16,441 nt of DNA, taken from the NCBI GenBank assembly GCA_030645645.1, contig JAUSNC010000066.1:1-16441 (forward strand), read 5' to 3'. Below, one piece after another: positions 6,343 to 13,674 of this stretch; the stretch's first letter is position 1; each line of letters starts with the position of its first letter. A program made the translations under genes and the position numbers. The notes beneath the pieces are model-generated. The model worked only from the letters and a program-made list of their open reading frames with translations, did no database searches and had not been told where the DNA came from. This DNA comes from Candidatus Parcubacteria bacterium (lineage in GTDB: Bacteria > Patescibacteriota > Minisyncoccia > Minisyncoccales > UBA6532).

Positions 6343-7959
6343 ATGGCAAAACAAATAATATTCAATGAAGACGCCAGAAGAAGATTAAAGGCCGGAGTTG
6401 ATAAATTGGCCGATGCCGTAAGGGTGACATTGGGCCCTAAAGGAAGAAATGCCATTCTGGACAAGGGATACGGAGTACCGACTATTACAAATGACGGTGT
6501 AACAATAGCAAAAGAGATAGAGCTTGAGGATAAAATAGAAAATCTCGGAGCAGAAGTGATCAAGGAAGCCGCTTCAAAAACAAACGACGTAGCCGGAGAT
6601 GGAACCACGACAGCTACCGTTTTAGCGCAGGCTATAATTGCAGAAGGCTTTAAAAATGTTACGGCCGGAGCCAATCCTTTGGCATTGAGAAGGGGAATTG
6701 AGAAAGGAACTAAGGCTATAGTTGAGGAACTGAAAAAAATGTCAAAGAAAATAGACGGAAAGAGGGATATGGCAAGGGTTGCCACAATTTCCGCGGAAGA
6801 CGAGGAATTGGGAAATCTCATTGCGGAAGCAATGGAAGAAGTAGGCAAGGACGGAGTCATCACTGTTGAGGAATCGCAAACCTTCGGCATTCAGAAAGAA
6901 GTGGTTAAGGGTTTGCAGTTTGACAGAGGTTACATTTCCCCTTATATGATTACCAATGCGGAAAGAATGGTGTCTGAACTGGAAGACCCGTATATTTTAA
7001 TCACAGATAAAAAGATTTCTTCATTGCAGGAGATTCTTCCCGTTCTGGAAAAAATAGCCCAGACCGGCAAAAAAGATTTAGTTATAATCGCTGAGGAAAT
7101 TGAAGGCGAAGCTTTGGCTACCTTGATAGTTAACAAAATCAGGGGAATATTTAACGCTTTGGCGATAAAATCTCCCGGCTTCGGAGACAGGAAGAGAGAA
7201 TCTTTGGAAGACATAGCCGTTGTTACCGGCGGAAAAGTAATTTCCGAGGAAGTCGGTTTAAAACTTGATAAAATAGAAATTGAAATGCTGGGCCAGGCAA
7301 GAAAAGTGGTTTCCACAAAGGAAAATACTACCATCATAGAAGGAAAGGGAGATAAAGCGGCCATAGAGGCCAGAATAAAGCAAATCAGAAATGAAATAGA
7401 AAATACCACTTCTGATTTTGACAAAGAAAAACTGCAGGAAAGACTGGCTAAGCTGGTCGGGGGAGTGGCAGTATTGAAAGTCGGCGCAGCCACCGAAGTT
7501 GAACAGAAAGCCAGACAGCATAAAACAGAAGACGCACTGGCGGCAACCAGAGCGGCTGTTGAAGAAGGAATTGTTCCCGGAGGAGGAGTGGCCCTAATAA
7601 GAGCGGTCAATTCAATAAACACCATCAATGCGGAAGGAGACGAGAAAATCGCTCTGGCAATTTTAAAAAAGGCTTTAGAATACCCTATCCGCCAGATTGC
7701 CGAGAATGCCGGAAAAGACGGCTCGGTCATATTGGCTGAAGTTTTAAAGCATGAAGGCAATTTCGGATATAACGCGGCCACGGATAAATTTGAAGACCTT
7801 ATGGAAACGGGAATTGTTGACCCCACTAAAGTGGTAAGATCGGCTCTTGAAAATGCCGCATCTGTCGGATCAATGCTTTTAACCACCGAAGTGGTTGTTG
7901 CAGAGAAGCCGGAAGAAAAGAAAAAGCCGGAAATGCCCGAAATGCCAGGAGGATATTAA
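6343..7959 (+). CDS. groEL: Chaperonin GroEL (60 kDa chaperonin)
   Basis: At 538 residues it matches the usual length. It is the ATP-driven double-ring folding chamber working with GroES. Diagnostic stretches include TLGPKGRNAIL (about 29-39), ITNDGVTIAKEIEL (48-61), the ATP-site loop GDGTTTATVLAQ (85 onward, with D87), and AAVEEGIVPGGGVAL in the C-terminal equatorial domain. The C-terminus has a short Glu/Lys/Pro tail and two MPEMP/MPGGY-type units. It ends GGY rather than a long Gly-Gly-Met repeat, a mild departure from the textbook tail. It is the second gene of the CIRCE-controlled operon and is closed by the hairpin at 7970. Very long open frames on the opposite strand are a by-product of its codon bias. 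Confidence 0.99.
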   Translation: MAKQIIFNEDARRRLKAGVDKLADAVRVTLGPKGRNAILDKGYGVPTITNDGVTIAKEIELEDKIENLGAEVIKEAASKTNDVAGDGTTTATVLAQAIIAEGFKNVTAGANPLALRRGIEKGTKAIVEELKKMSKKIDGKRDMARVATISAEDEELGNLIAEAMEEVGKDGVITVEESQTFGIQKEVVKGLQFDRGYISPYMITNAERMVSELEDPYILITDKKISSLQEILPVLEKIAQTGKKDLVIIAEEIEGEALATLIVNKIRGIFNALAIKSPGFGDRKRESLEDIAVVTGGKVISEEVGLKLDKIEIEMLGQARKVVSTKENTTIIEGKGDKAAIEARIKQIRNEIENTTSDFDKEKLQERLAKLVGGVAVLKVGAATEVEQKARQHKTEDALAATRAAVEEGIVPGGGVALIRAVNSINTINAEGDEKIALAILKKALEYPIRQIAENAGKDGSVILAEVLKHEGNFGYNAATDKFEDLMETGIVDPTKVVRSALENAASVGSMLLTTEVVVAEKPEEKKKPEMPEMPGGY

Positions 7960-7969
7960 TAAATTTTAA

Positions 7970-8003
7970 AAAAGCCTCTCGCCTTAATAAGCGAGGGGCT
8001 TTT
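7970..8003 (+). terminator. Rho-independent terminator after groEL
   Basis: AAAGCCTCTCGC pairs with GCGAGGGGCTTT (one G-U pair) across a short CTTAATAA-type loop, followed by only four Ts. The opposite strand has a six-T tract, so the hairpin could work in both directions. It overlaps the start of the promoter region for the pilus operon. Confidence 0.8.
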
Positions 8004-8028
8004 GGTTGCAGTTAATTTCCGCTATAAT
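8000..8028 (+). promoter_or_regulatory. Probable promoter of the kinase / pilus operon
   Basis: A perfect TATAAT lies at 8023-8028, ten bases before the kinase ATG; the -35 at 17-base spacing is a poor TTTTGG (8000-8005). Transcription would start about 8035, leaving a leader of two or three bases. No other promoter is obvious before the terminator at 15645. Confidence 0.5.
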
Positions 8029-8037
8029 AAAAAAATA

Positions 8038-8757
8038 ATGGAGAATTCAACGGTTCAAAAACAGAAGGTGGCGGAGGTGGTTTCCGTTGCCGCTCACCAG
8101 CTGAAAAACCCCTTGTCGGTAATAAAGGGATATCTTGAGATTCTTGTCTCAGGAGATTTTGGAAGGATAAATAAGAAACAGAAGGAATATTTGGACGACG
8201 CTCTGGAAAACGTAGGAAGAATGAGAAAGATAATAAATTCCCTTTTGGACGTGGCTAAGATAGAAGAGAATAAATATGAAATGAAGAAGCAGCCTTTTAA
8301 ATTGGAAGATATAATTGAAAGCGTTGTAAATGATTTTTCATATTGGGTTAAAGCCTATAACTGTAAAATTATTTTTGAAAAGCCGGATAATACTCCGGAA
8401 GCCTTCGGGGATAATTTGAAAATCCGGCAGGTGATTGAGAATCTCATATCCAACGCTTTAAAGTATAAGACGTCAGGAGAGGGAAAAATAGAAATCGGAA
8501 TAAGCCAGAATGAAAAAGAAATCATTGTTTCTTTTAAGGACAATGGAATAGGAATTAAGGAAGAAGATATGGATAAGATGTTTTCAAAATTTTACAGGTC
8601 GGAGGAAGCTATGGAGAAGGATCCTGAAGGAAACGGATTAGGTCTTTATATAGACAAAGCAATAATAGAATTGAACGGCGGAAAACTCTGGTTTAAAAAT
8701 AATGAAGATTCAGGAGTAACATTCTTTTTTACAATTCCCATCAATGCCAAAAACTAA
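8038..8757 (+). CDS. Soluble sensor histidine kinase
   Basis: This 239-residue protein has only the kinase core: a HisKA dimerisation domain with phospho-acceptor H20 (AAHQLKNPLSVIKGYLE), then the HATPase domain. The latter has the N box (NLISNALKY, N139), the DNGIGI box (D168 onward) and the GNGLGL box (about 199-204). There is no membrane segment and no recognisable sensor or PAS domain, so it must sense a cytoplasmic signal or a partner protein. ATG 8038 is preferred over the in-frame TTG at 8002, which lies inside the terminator and promoter. Its last 14 bases overlap the response regulator gene, so the two are translationally coupled and surely partners. As first gene of the pilus operon it probably controls pilus production or activity; that role is inferred from position only. 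Confidence 0.93.
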   Translation: MENSTVQKQKVAEVVSVAAHQLKNPLSVIKGYLEILVSGDFGRINKKQKEYLDDALENVGRMRKIINSLLDVAKIEENKYEMKKQPFKLEDIIESVVNDFSYWVKAYNCKIIFEKPDNTPEAFGDNLKIRQVIENLISNALKYKTSGEGKIEIGISQNEKEIIVSFKDNGIGIKEEDMDKMFSKFYRSEEAMEKDPEGNGLGLYIDKAIIELNGGKLWFKNNEDSGVTFFFTIPINAKN

Positions 8758-9136
8758 AAATCCGGAAAAGAAGAAAATATTGATGATTGAGGACGACATA
8801 TTCCTAAGGAAAATATACCGGGACAAGCTTACCAAGGCGGGTTTTGAATTTATTGAAGCAACCAACGGGGAAGAGGGAATGGACAAAGTGCTTTTTATAA
8901 AACCGGATTTAATACTTCTGGATCTTATGCTGCCGAAGAAAAACGGTTTTGACGTGCTGTTTGAAATTCAGGGAAATCCTTCCGTCAAGAATATTCCCGT
9001 AATCATACTTTCTAATCTCGGTCAGGAAGCGGATATAAACAAAGGGCTTTCCATGGGAGCAGTGGCTTACTTAATCAAATCGGAAGTTAGCCTGACAGAA
9101 GTTGTTGATAAGGTAAAAGAAAAAATAACAAAATGA
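8744..9136 (+). CDS. Single-domain (CheY-like) response regulator
   Basis: At 130 residues it consists of a receiver domain alone. The acidic pocket E16/D17/D18, phospho-acceptor D60 (LILLDLMLPKKNG), the switch serine S90 (VIILSNLG) and K112 (YLIKSE) are all present, so it should accept phosphate from the kinase encoded just upstream. There is no DNA-binding or enzymatic output domain, so signalling would be by protein contact, as with CheY or PilG/PilH-type regulators. It overlaps the kinase gene by 14 bases and pilB by four (ATGA). That makes the pilus motor or its neighbours the obvious candidate target, though this is inference. Confidence 0.94.
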   Translation: MPKTKNPEKKKILMIEDDIFLRKIYRDKLTKAGFEFIEATNGEEGMDKVLFIKPDLILLDLMLPKKNGFDVLFEIQGNPSVKNIPVIILSNLGQEADINKGLSMGAVAYLIKSEVSLTEVVDKVKEKITK

Positions 9137-10821
9137 AATCACTGACTGCACAAACCTTAAAGAAAATCTTGGTTGATTCTAATCTTATCTCAAATAAGGA
9201 TTTTAACGCGGCTGAAAAAGAGGCGAAAGAATCAAAAACTAGCCTTGAAGATTTAATCATTGATAAGGGACTGATCGGAGATGCGGAACTCGGCCAGCTG
9301 ATGGCGGAAGAAATAGGATTCCCTTTTATTAATCTTAAAAAGACCAAAATAGAGAAGCAGAATCTTGAAATAGTGCCTGAAACAATGGCAAAAAAGCAGA
9401 AAATAATCGTTTTCGGAAAGACTGCCGAGGGTTTTAAAATAGCTATGGCTAATCCCAATGATTTAGAAACCAGGGAATCTATTGAAAGAAAGACCGGAGA
9501 AAAAGCTATTCCTTATTTTTCCACCCAAAAAGATATTCTGGAAGCTTTGAAGTTTTATAAAAAGGACATTAATGAGGAGTTTGCAGATCTTATCGGCGAG
9601 AATTTAAAGAGTTTGAAGATAACCGGTTCTGCAGGCTCAGCTCCTCTGCCGATAATTAAAATAGTTGATTTGCTTCTTAATTACGGATACGAAAATAGGT
9701 CATCGGACATACATATTGAGCCATACCGGGATAAGTCCATACTGCGCTATAGAATAGACGGCGTTTTACACGATGTAATGACCCTTCAAAGACCGGTGCA
9801 CGATTATTTGGTTTCAAGAATAAAAATTATGTCAAAATTAAGGACCGATATTCATGAGAATTCGCAGGACGGCCACTTTTCCTTCCAGGCGGAAAATGAA
9901 AAAGTGGATGTCAGGGTTTCTGTTGTTCCAATAGAAGAAGGAGAAAAAATAGTGATGAGATTGCTGGCCGGAGGTTCGAAGATGTTCAGTTTTGATGACC
10001 TTGGCATGGAAGAAAGAGATATGGTTATTTTACAAAGGAATATTAAGAAGCCCTGGGGAATGATTCTGGTTTCCGGGCCAACGGGTTCAGGAAAAACGAC
10101 CACCCTTTATGCCGCGCTGAAAATTCTAAACAGGAGAGAAGTGAATATTTGCACGATTGAAGATCCGATTGAATATGATATCGAAGGCATTAACCAGGTT
10201 CAGGTTAATCAAAAAACCAACCTCACTTTTTCTGAAGGATTAAAGGCCATTATGCGGCAGAATCCGGATATTATCATGGTCGGGGAAATAAGGGATATTG
10301 AGACGGCTAAGCTGGCGGTCAATGCCGCTTTAACCGGCCATCTTGTGCTTTCTACTTTTCATGCAATAGACGCGGGCACCAGTTTAACCAGATTGTCGGA
10401 TATGGAAGTTGAGCCGTTTCTGATAACTTCCTGCGTCAATGTCGTAATATCCCAGAGATTGGTCAGGAAGATATGTCCACAGTGCATTGAAAGCTATGAG
10501 GTTCCTTTATCCGATATTTCAAAGCTCTTGCCGAAAGAATTTATTAATATGCTCCCAAAAACAAAAGAAGATAAAATTCTTCTCTACCGTGGAAAAGGAT
10601 GCGATCTTTGCCAGGGAACTGGGTATCTCGGCAGGTTGGGAATATTTGAAGTTTTGGAAATGTCTGAATCAATAAAAAAGATGGTAATTGAGAAAAAAGA
10701 CGCCTATCAGATAAAGGAAGAAGGAAGGAAAGAAGGAATGTCGCTAATGATTGAAGACGGATTAAGAAAAGTGGAAAAAGGAGTAACAACCTTGGAAGAG
10801 GTATTAAGAGCAGTAAAATAA
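9133..10821 (+). CDS. pilB: PilB/GspE-type type IV pilus assembly ATPase
   Basis: This 562-residue hexameric motor ATPase powers pilin polymerisation at the cytoplasmic face. It has an N-terminal MshEN/GspE-N domain (about 1-140), then the T2SS/T4P ATPase core: SSDIHIEPY (190-198) with RYRIDG (205-210), Walker A GPTGSGKT (315-322), the Asp box (IEDPIEY, 342-348), Walker B PDIIMVGEIRD (378-388), and the His-box region (LSTFHAIDAGTSLTRL, about 406-421). A four-Cys zinc site follows (C448, C451, C490, C493), which is characteristic of assembly ATPases rather than the PilT retraction type. The start overlaps the response regulator stop, and pilC begins one base after its end. No pilT is present in the window. 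Confidence 0.97.
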   Translation: MKSLTAQTLKKILVDSNLISNKDFNAAEKEAKESKTSLEDLIIDKGLIGDAELGQLMAEEIGFPFINLKKTKIEKQNLEIVPETMAKKQKIIVFGKTAEGFKIAMANPNDLETRESIERKTGEKAIPYFSTQKDILEALKFYKKDINEEFADLIGENLKSLKITGSAGSAPLPIIKIVDLLLNYGYENRSSDIHIEPYRDKSILRYRIDGVLHDVMTLQRPVHDYLVSRIKIMSKLRTDIHENSQDGHFSFQAENEKVDVRVSVVPIEEGEKIVMRLLAGGSKMFSFDDLGMEERDMVILQRNIKKPWGMILVSGPTGSGKTTTLYAALKILNRREVNICTIEDPIEYDIEGINQVQVNQKTNLTFSEGLKAIMRQNPDIIMVGEIRDIETAKLAVNAALTGHLVLSTFHAIDAGTSLTRLSDMEVEPFLITSCVNVVISQRLVRKICPQCIESYEVPLSDISKLLPKEFINMLPKTKEDKILLYRGKGCDLCQGTGYLGRLGIFEVLEMSESIKKMVIEKKDAYQIKEEGRKEGMSLMIEDGLRKVEKGVTTLEEVLRAVK

Positions 10822-10822
10822 T

Positions 10823-11872
10823 ATGTTTTCAGTTCCACAAAAAGAAAAAATGTTTTTCGCTGAACATCTTTCCCTGATGATAAAGGGAGGGATTTCAATT
10901 ACCGAAGCCTTAGAGACATTGAGGAATGAATCAAAAAACAAAACTTTTAAAAAAGCGATAGGTGACATATTAAAAAGGGTTATGGAAGGGGAAACATTGT
11001 CTAAAAGCTTAGAGAATCATCCTAAAATTTTTGACAGTTTTTTTTCGAGCGCAGTGAGGGTCGGAGAAGAATCAGGAAGTTTGGAAGAAAATCTCCAGTA
11101 TCTTTCCGACAATATGAAATCCGAATATGAAATGCAGAGCACGGTGAAAAGCGCCATGGCTTATCCTATAATTATTATTGTCATGGCTTTGGGAATAGCT
11201 TTCGGAGTTTCCTTTTTTATTCTTCCAAAGCTCACTCAATTATTTCAGATTCTAGGAGTTGATTTGCCATTTTTGACAAAGATACTTATTAGAAGCGTCT
11301 TTATTCTTCAAAGATACGGAATTTTAATATTGGCTTTGCTGGTTCTGGGGGTTTTCGGATTCAGAATGCTTTTGAAAATAAAGAAAATCAAGTTTATTTT
11401 TGATAAAATAATTCTTTCATTGCCGTTTACCGGACCAATTTCCAAAAACATCAATCTTGCCCGTTTTGCCAGGATATTTTTCACTCTTTTAAAAAGCGGG
11501 ATGCCCATATTGGATTCATTGGAAATTTGTTCTCATAGCATCTCAAATGAAGTCTATAAACAGAAAATCCTTGAGTTGCGCAATGCCGTTGAAAAAGGCG
11601 AGAAGATAAGCCAGGGATTGAAAAAAGATCCTAAAATATTCTTCCCGATTTTTTCCCAGATGGTTTCAGTCGGCGAGAAATCAGGAACCCTGGAAGAAAG
11701 CTTCCTTTATCTCGCTAAATTTTATGAAAGGGAGACGTCTCAAGCACTGAAGAATATTTCAGCCACAATAGAGCCCGCTCTTCTGATTATTGTCGGTCTT
11801 TTTGTGGCCTTTATCGCTTTAGCCGTAATTACTCCAATTTATAAATTTACGGGAGAATTTAAGTTTAGATAA
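10823..11872 (+). CDS. pilC: PilC/GspF-type inner-membrane platform protein
   Basis: This 349-residue polytopic membrane protein couples PilB to the growing pilus. Two T2SF repeats are visible (about 12-135 and 215-337), each with the family VGE-SG-LEE motif (80-89 and 283-292). There are three hydrophobic segments (about 113-134, 163-184, 318-340). It is shorter than the usual ~400 residues because the N-terminal extension before the first T2SF domain is absent. The ATG at 10823 follows pilB by one base, and the upstream sequence belongs to pilB, so the short form is real, not a wrong start. Confidence 0.96.
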   Translation: MFSVPQKEKMFFAEHLSLMIKGGISITEALETLRNESKNKTFKKAIGDILKRVMEGETLSKSLENHPKIFDSFFSSAVRVGEESGSLEENLQYLSDNMKSEYEMQSTVKSAMAYPIIIIVMALGIAFGVSFFILPKLTQLFQILGVDLPFLTKILIRSVFILQRYGILILALLVLGVFGFRMLLKIKKIKFIFDKIILSLPFTGPISKNINLARFARIFFTLLKSGMPILDSLEICSHSISNEVYKQKILELRNAVEKGEKISQGLKKDPKIFFPIFSQMVSVGEKSGTLEESFLYLAKFYERETSQALKNISATIEPALLIIVGLFVAFIALAVITPIYKFTGEFKFR

Positions 11873-11880
11873 GCCTGGAC

Positions 11881-12507
11881 GTGAACAATAAAGGAATTAC
11901 CATTTTAGAACTTTTAATAGTAATGGCCATAATAGCGGCAATGGCTTCTTTTTCCGTTCCTGCCACCCTGGATTTCTACAGAAGCCAGCAGATGCAGTCA
12001 GATACCAAGGGAATTCTGCAGGCATTAAGAGAAACCCAGTCAAAAGCAATGTCTGTTGAATCAGATTCCGGCTTCGGCATTTATTTTGAAACGGCAAGAT
12101 ATATTTCCTTTAAAGGCGATTCCTATGCCGGCCGCGATATTGCCTTTGATCAGATTTTCAATCTTGCGCCAACAGATGCTTTAAGCGGATTGAAGGAAAT
12201 AGTTTTTTCAAAATCAGAAGGCCTGCCCAATGAAATTTCTCCGGCTTTTTGTTCAGGCATTTGCACTCCCTGCGATCAGTTCGGCAGTAAAAATCCATGC
12301 CAGGCCCAAGCAGGATGCAATTGGTCAGGCGGAATATGTCGGGGAACCTGCCAATCCTGCAGCAGTTTCTTAAGTCCGCCTACTTGTTCTATCCAGTCAG
12401 TTTGTCTATGGCAAGAGGCGTTGCTCGGAGGAAATATCAGTATTGCCGGAAACGGCGCGACAAAGACGATAAACATTAACGAAGCAGGATTAATCAATCT
12501 TCAATGA
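11881..12507 (+). CDS. FimT/GspH-like minor pilin with inserted cysteine-rich cassette
   Basis: 208 residues, starting at GTG 11881. It is a class III prepilin: MNNKG then ITILELLIVMAIIAAM, with cleavage after G5 and Glu at +5, so it is processed by a prepilin peptidase and inserted in the membrane or pilus. The rest resembles the GspH/FimT fold (LQALRETQSKAMS helix region, IVFSKSEGLP strand, GGNISIAGNGATKTININEAGLI end). Between residues 123 and 178, in what should be a loop between the last strands, sits a ten-cysteine cassette (listed separately). The flanks read as normal GspH when it is removed, so it looks inserted. The gene lies eight bases after pilC and overlaps the next pilin by four bases. 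A role at the pilus tip or in priming is likely; a role of the cassette in binding is only a guess. Confidence 0.88.
   Translation: MNNKGITILELLIVMAIIAAMASFSVPATLDFYRSQQMQSDTKGILQALRETQSKAMSVESDSGFGIYFETARYISFKGDSYAGRDIAFDQIFNLAPTDALSGLKEIVFSKSEGLPNEISPAFCSGICTPCDQFGSKNPCQAQAGCNWSGGICRGTCQSCSSFLSPPTCSIQSVCLWQEALLGGNISIAGNGATKTININEAGLINLQ
12250..12411 (+). repeat. Cysteine-rich cassette, two 29-residue repeats (copy 1)
   Basis: Encodes residues 124-177 of the FimT-like pilin with cysteines at 124, 128, 131, 140, 146, 153, 157, 160, 169 and 175. The unit is C-x3-C-x2-C-x8-C-x5-C-x-W, repeated after 29 residues with identical spacing. The same 54-residue cassette recurs in the next gene at 12987 with no gaps. 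Bases 12336-12368 match 13073-13105 at 32 of 33 positions. The C..C and GC-W pattern loosely recalls small disulfide modules such as PSI-like domains, but I cannot assign it to a family. Confidence 0.85.
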
Positions 12508-13160
12508 ATAATTTAAAGACAATTAAAGAAAGGGGCTTTGCCTCGCCGGAGCTCGCCAGAGCACAGGCGGGCCAGTCATTATTGGAATTAACGATTGCAG
12601 TTGGAGTTTTTATCCTGATTGCCCAGGGTCTTGTTCTTTTCGTTTTGGACAGTTATCTGGCGGGGCGCATTTCGGATGATTTTACCAAATCTTCTTTTTT
12701 GGCTGCGGAGGGATTGGAAGCGGCGAGATCCGTGCGTGATAATTCCTGGAACAGTCTTTCCGCCGGCACTTATGGTTTGGCAATAATAGATAATAAGTGG
12801 ATTTTTCAGGGAATTGAAGAAAACGTATCCTTGCAATTGCCCAACGGGAAAAGAATTATTACCATAGAAGACATAGCGGCCGATCAAAAGAAAATAATTT
12901 CAAAGATTATTTGGCAAACAGAAGGAGGCAGGCTGCAGGAAACAAGCCTTTTTACTTATTTTACTAATTGGCAAGCTATCGCTGTCTGCCAGGGAACCTG
13001 CACTCCTTGCTCAAGCTTTAACAATAGGAATGCTTGCCGGGCCCAAACAGGATGCAGCTGGTCATCCAATAGATGTCAGGGAACCTGCCAATCCTGCAGC
13101 AGTTTTTCAAGCCAGACGTTCTGTCAGGCTCAGTCAGGTTGCCAATGGGCAATACCTTAA
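12504..13160 (+). CDS. PilV-like minor pilin with C-terminal cysteine-rich cassette
   Basis: 218 residues. The prepilin site is G23 then QSLLELTIAVGVFILIAQG, with Glu at +5. The 23-residue leader is unusually long because of a GFASP insert (12534-12569); without it the leader would be a normal KTIKERG. The middle follows the PilV pattern common in such loci (AAEGLEAARSVRDNSWNSL, about 67-85). Residues 162-215 form the same ten-cysteine cassette as in the preceding gene, here at the very C-terminus. The start ATG overlaps the upstream stop (ATGA), so the two cassette-bearing pilins are translationally coupled. The next pilin gene begins four bases after its stop. Likely a minor pilin in the initiation or tip complex. 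Confidence 0.87.
   Translation: MNNLKTIKERGFASPELARAQAGQSLLELTIAVGVFILIAQGLVLFVLDSYLAGRISDDFTKSSFLAAEGLEAARSVRDNSWNSLSAGTYGLAIIDNKWIFQGIEENVSLQLPNGKRIITIEDIAADQKKIISKIIWQTEGGRLQETSLFTYFTNWQAIAVCQGTCTPCSSFNNRNACRAQTGCSWSSNRCQGTCQSCSSFSSQTFCQAQSGCQWAIP
12534..12569 (+). repeat. GC-rich in-frame insert in the PilV-like leader (GFASP element, copy 2)
   Basis: Thirty-six bases encoding GFASPELARAQA (residues 11-22), GC-rich against an AT-rich start region. The first 15 bases differ from the uvrC copy at one position (GGCTT[T/C]GCCTCGCCG), and both end in an A..AG-type motif before host sequence resumes. It splits KERG from the QSLLE pilin motif while keeping the frame and a glycine at the cleavage site. 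Borders are approximate. Confidence 0.6.
12987..13148 (+). repeat. Cysteine-rich cassette, two 29-residue repeats (copy 2)
   Basis: Encodes residues 162-215 of the PilV-like pilin, with cysteines at 162, 166, 169, 178, 184, 191, 195, 198, 207 and 213. Spacing is identical to the copy at 12250. CQGTCTPCSSF and CQGTCQSCSSF, the starts of its two units, are also near-duplicates of each other, suggesting internal duplication. Here it forms the C-terminal end of the protein rather than an internal loop. Confidence 0.85.
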
Positions 13161-13164
13161 TATT

Positions 13165-13674
13165 ATGAAAAAGAACGCCTTCACTTTAATTGAACTTACG
13201 ATATATTTAGCCATAACCGGCACGATTCTTTTTTTAATGACCGGATTTCTGTGGAACATAATTTTTGGCAGTACAAAAGAAACTTCCTATCAGGAAGTGC
13301 GTTACAGCTCAAGATTCGCCATGGATAAGATGGTGGGGGAAATAAGAAAGGCCCAGGCCGTGAATTTTCCATTGCCTGGCGCTTCTTTGAATTCCATTTC
13401 TTTATCAATGCCGGACTCAGGCCTTAATCCTACAATATTTGAAATAACAGACGGATATTTAACAATAACTCAAGGAGCAGGTGCTCCGGTAAAATTGACC
13501 GCAGACGCAGTTTTTGTAAATAATCTGCTTTTCACAAATCTTTCCTATCCTTTAAGCCCCGAGATTGTCAGGATAGAAATGTCAGTCAGCCATTTAAACC
13601 CTGAAAATCTGAATGAATATAATGCGGAGCTTGATTTAAAATCAAGCGCTGTCTTATTAAATTCAGCTCCATAA
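13165..13674 (+). CDS. PilW-like minor pilin
   Basis: 169 residues from ATG 13165. The class III prepilin sequence is MKKNA then FTLIELTIYLAITGTILFL, with Glu at +5. The residue before the cleavage site is Ala rather than the usual Gly. After the hydrophobic helix comes a stretch typical of PilW/GspJ-like proteins (YSSRFAMDKMVGEIRKAQAV, about 46-65), then a beta-rich C-terminal part. It contains no cysteines, unlike its neighbours. A longer reading from 13030 exists but overlaps the upstream cassette and would bury the signal, so it is rejected. It starts four bases after the PilV-like gene and its stop overlaps the next start by one base. Confidence 0.88.
   Translation: MKKNAFTLIELTIYLAITGTILFLMTGFLWNIIFGSTKETSYQEVRYSSRFAMDKMVGEIRKAQAVNFPLPGASLNSISLSMPDSGLNPTIFEITDGYLTITQGAGAPVKLTADAVFVNNLLFTNLSYPLSPEIVRIEMSVSHLNPENLNEYNAELDLKSSAVLLNSAP

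Noticed and set aside
6081..7886. Two very long open frames (269 and 314 residues) on the strand opposite groES-groEL
   Set aside because: They are antisense to unmistakable, highly conserved genes, are low-complexity Ser/Ala/Ile-rich in composition, and arise from the strong codon bias of groEL.
8002..8037. TTG start for the histidine kinase at 8002
   Set aside because: It lies in the groEL terminator and upstream of the TATAAT box, so it would not be in the transcript; ATG 8038 fits better.
13030..13164. Upstream extension of the PilW-like gene (start at 13030)
   Set aside because: It overlaps the PilV-like cassette in another frame and would place 45 residues before the MKKNA-FTLIE prepilin motif, which has its own ATG at 13165.
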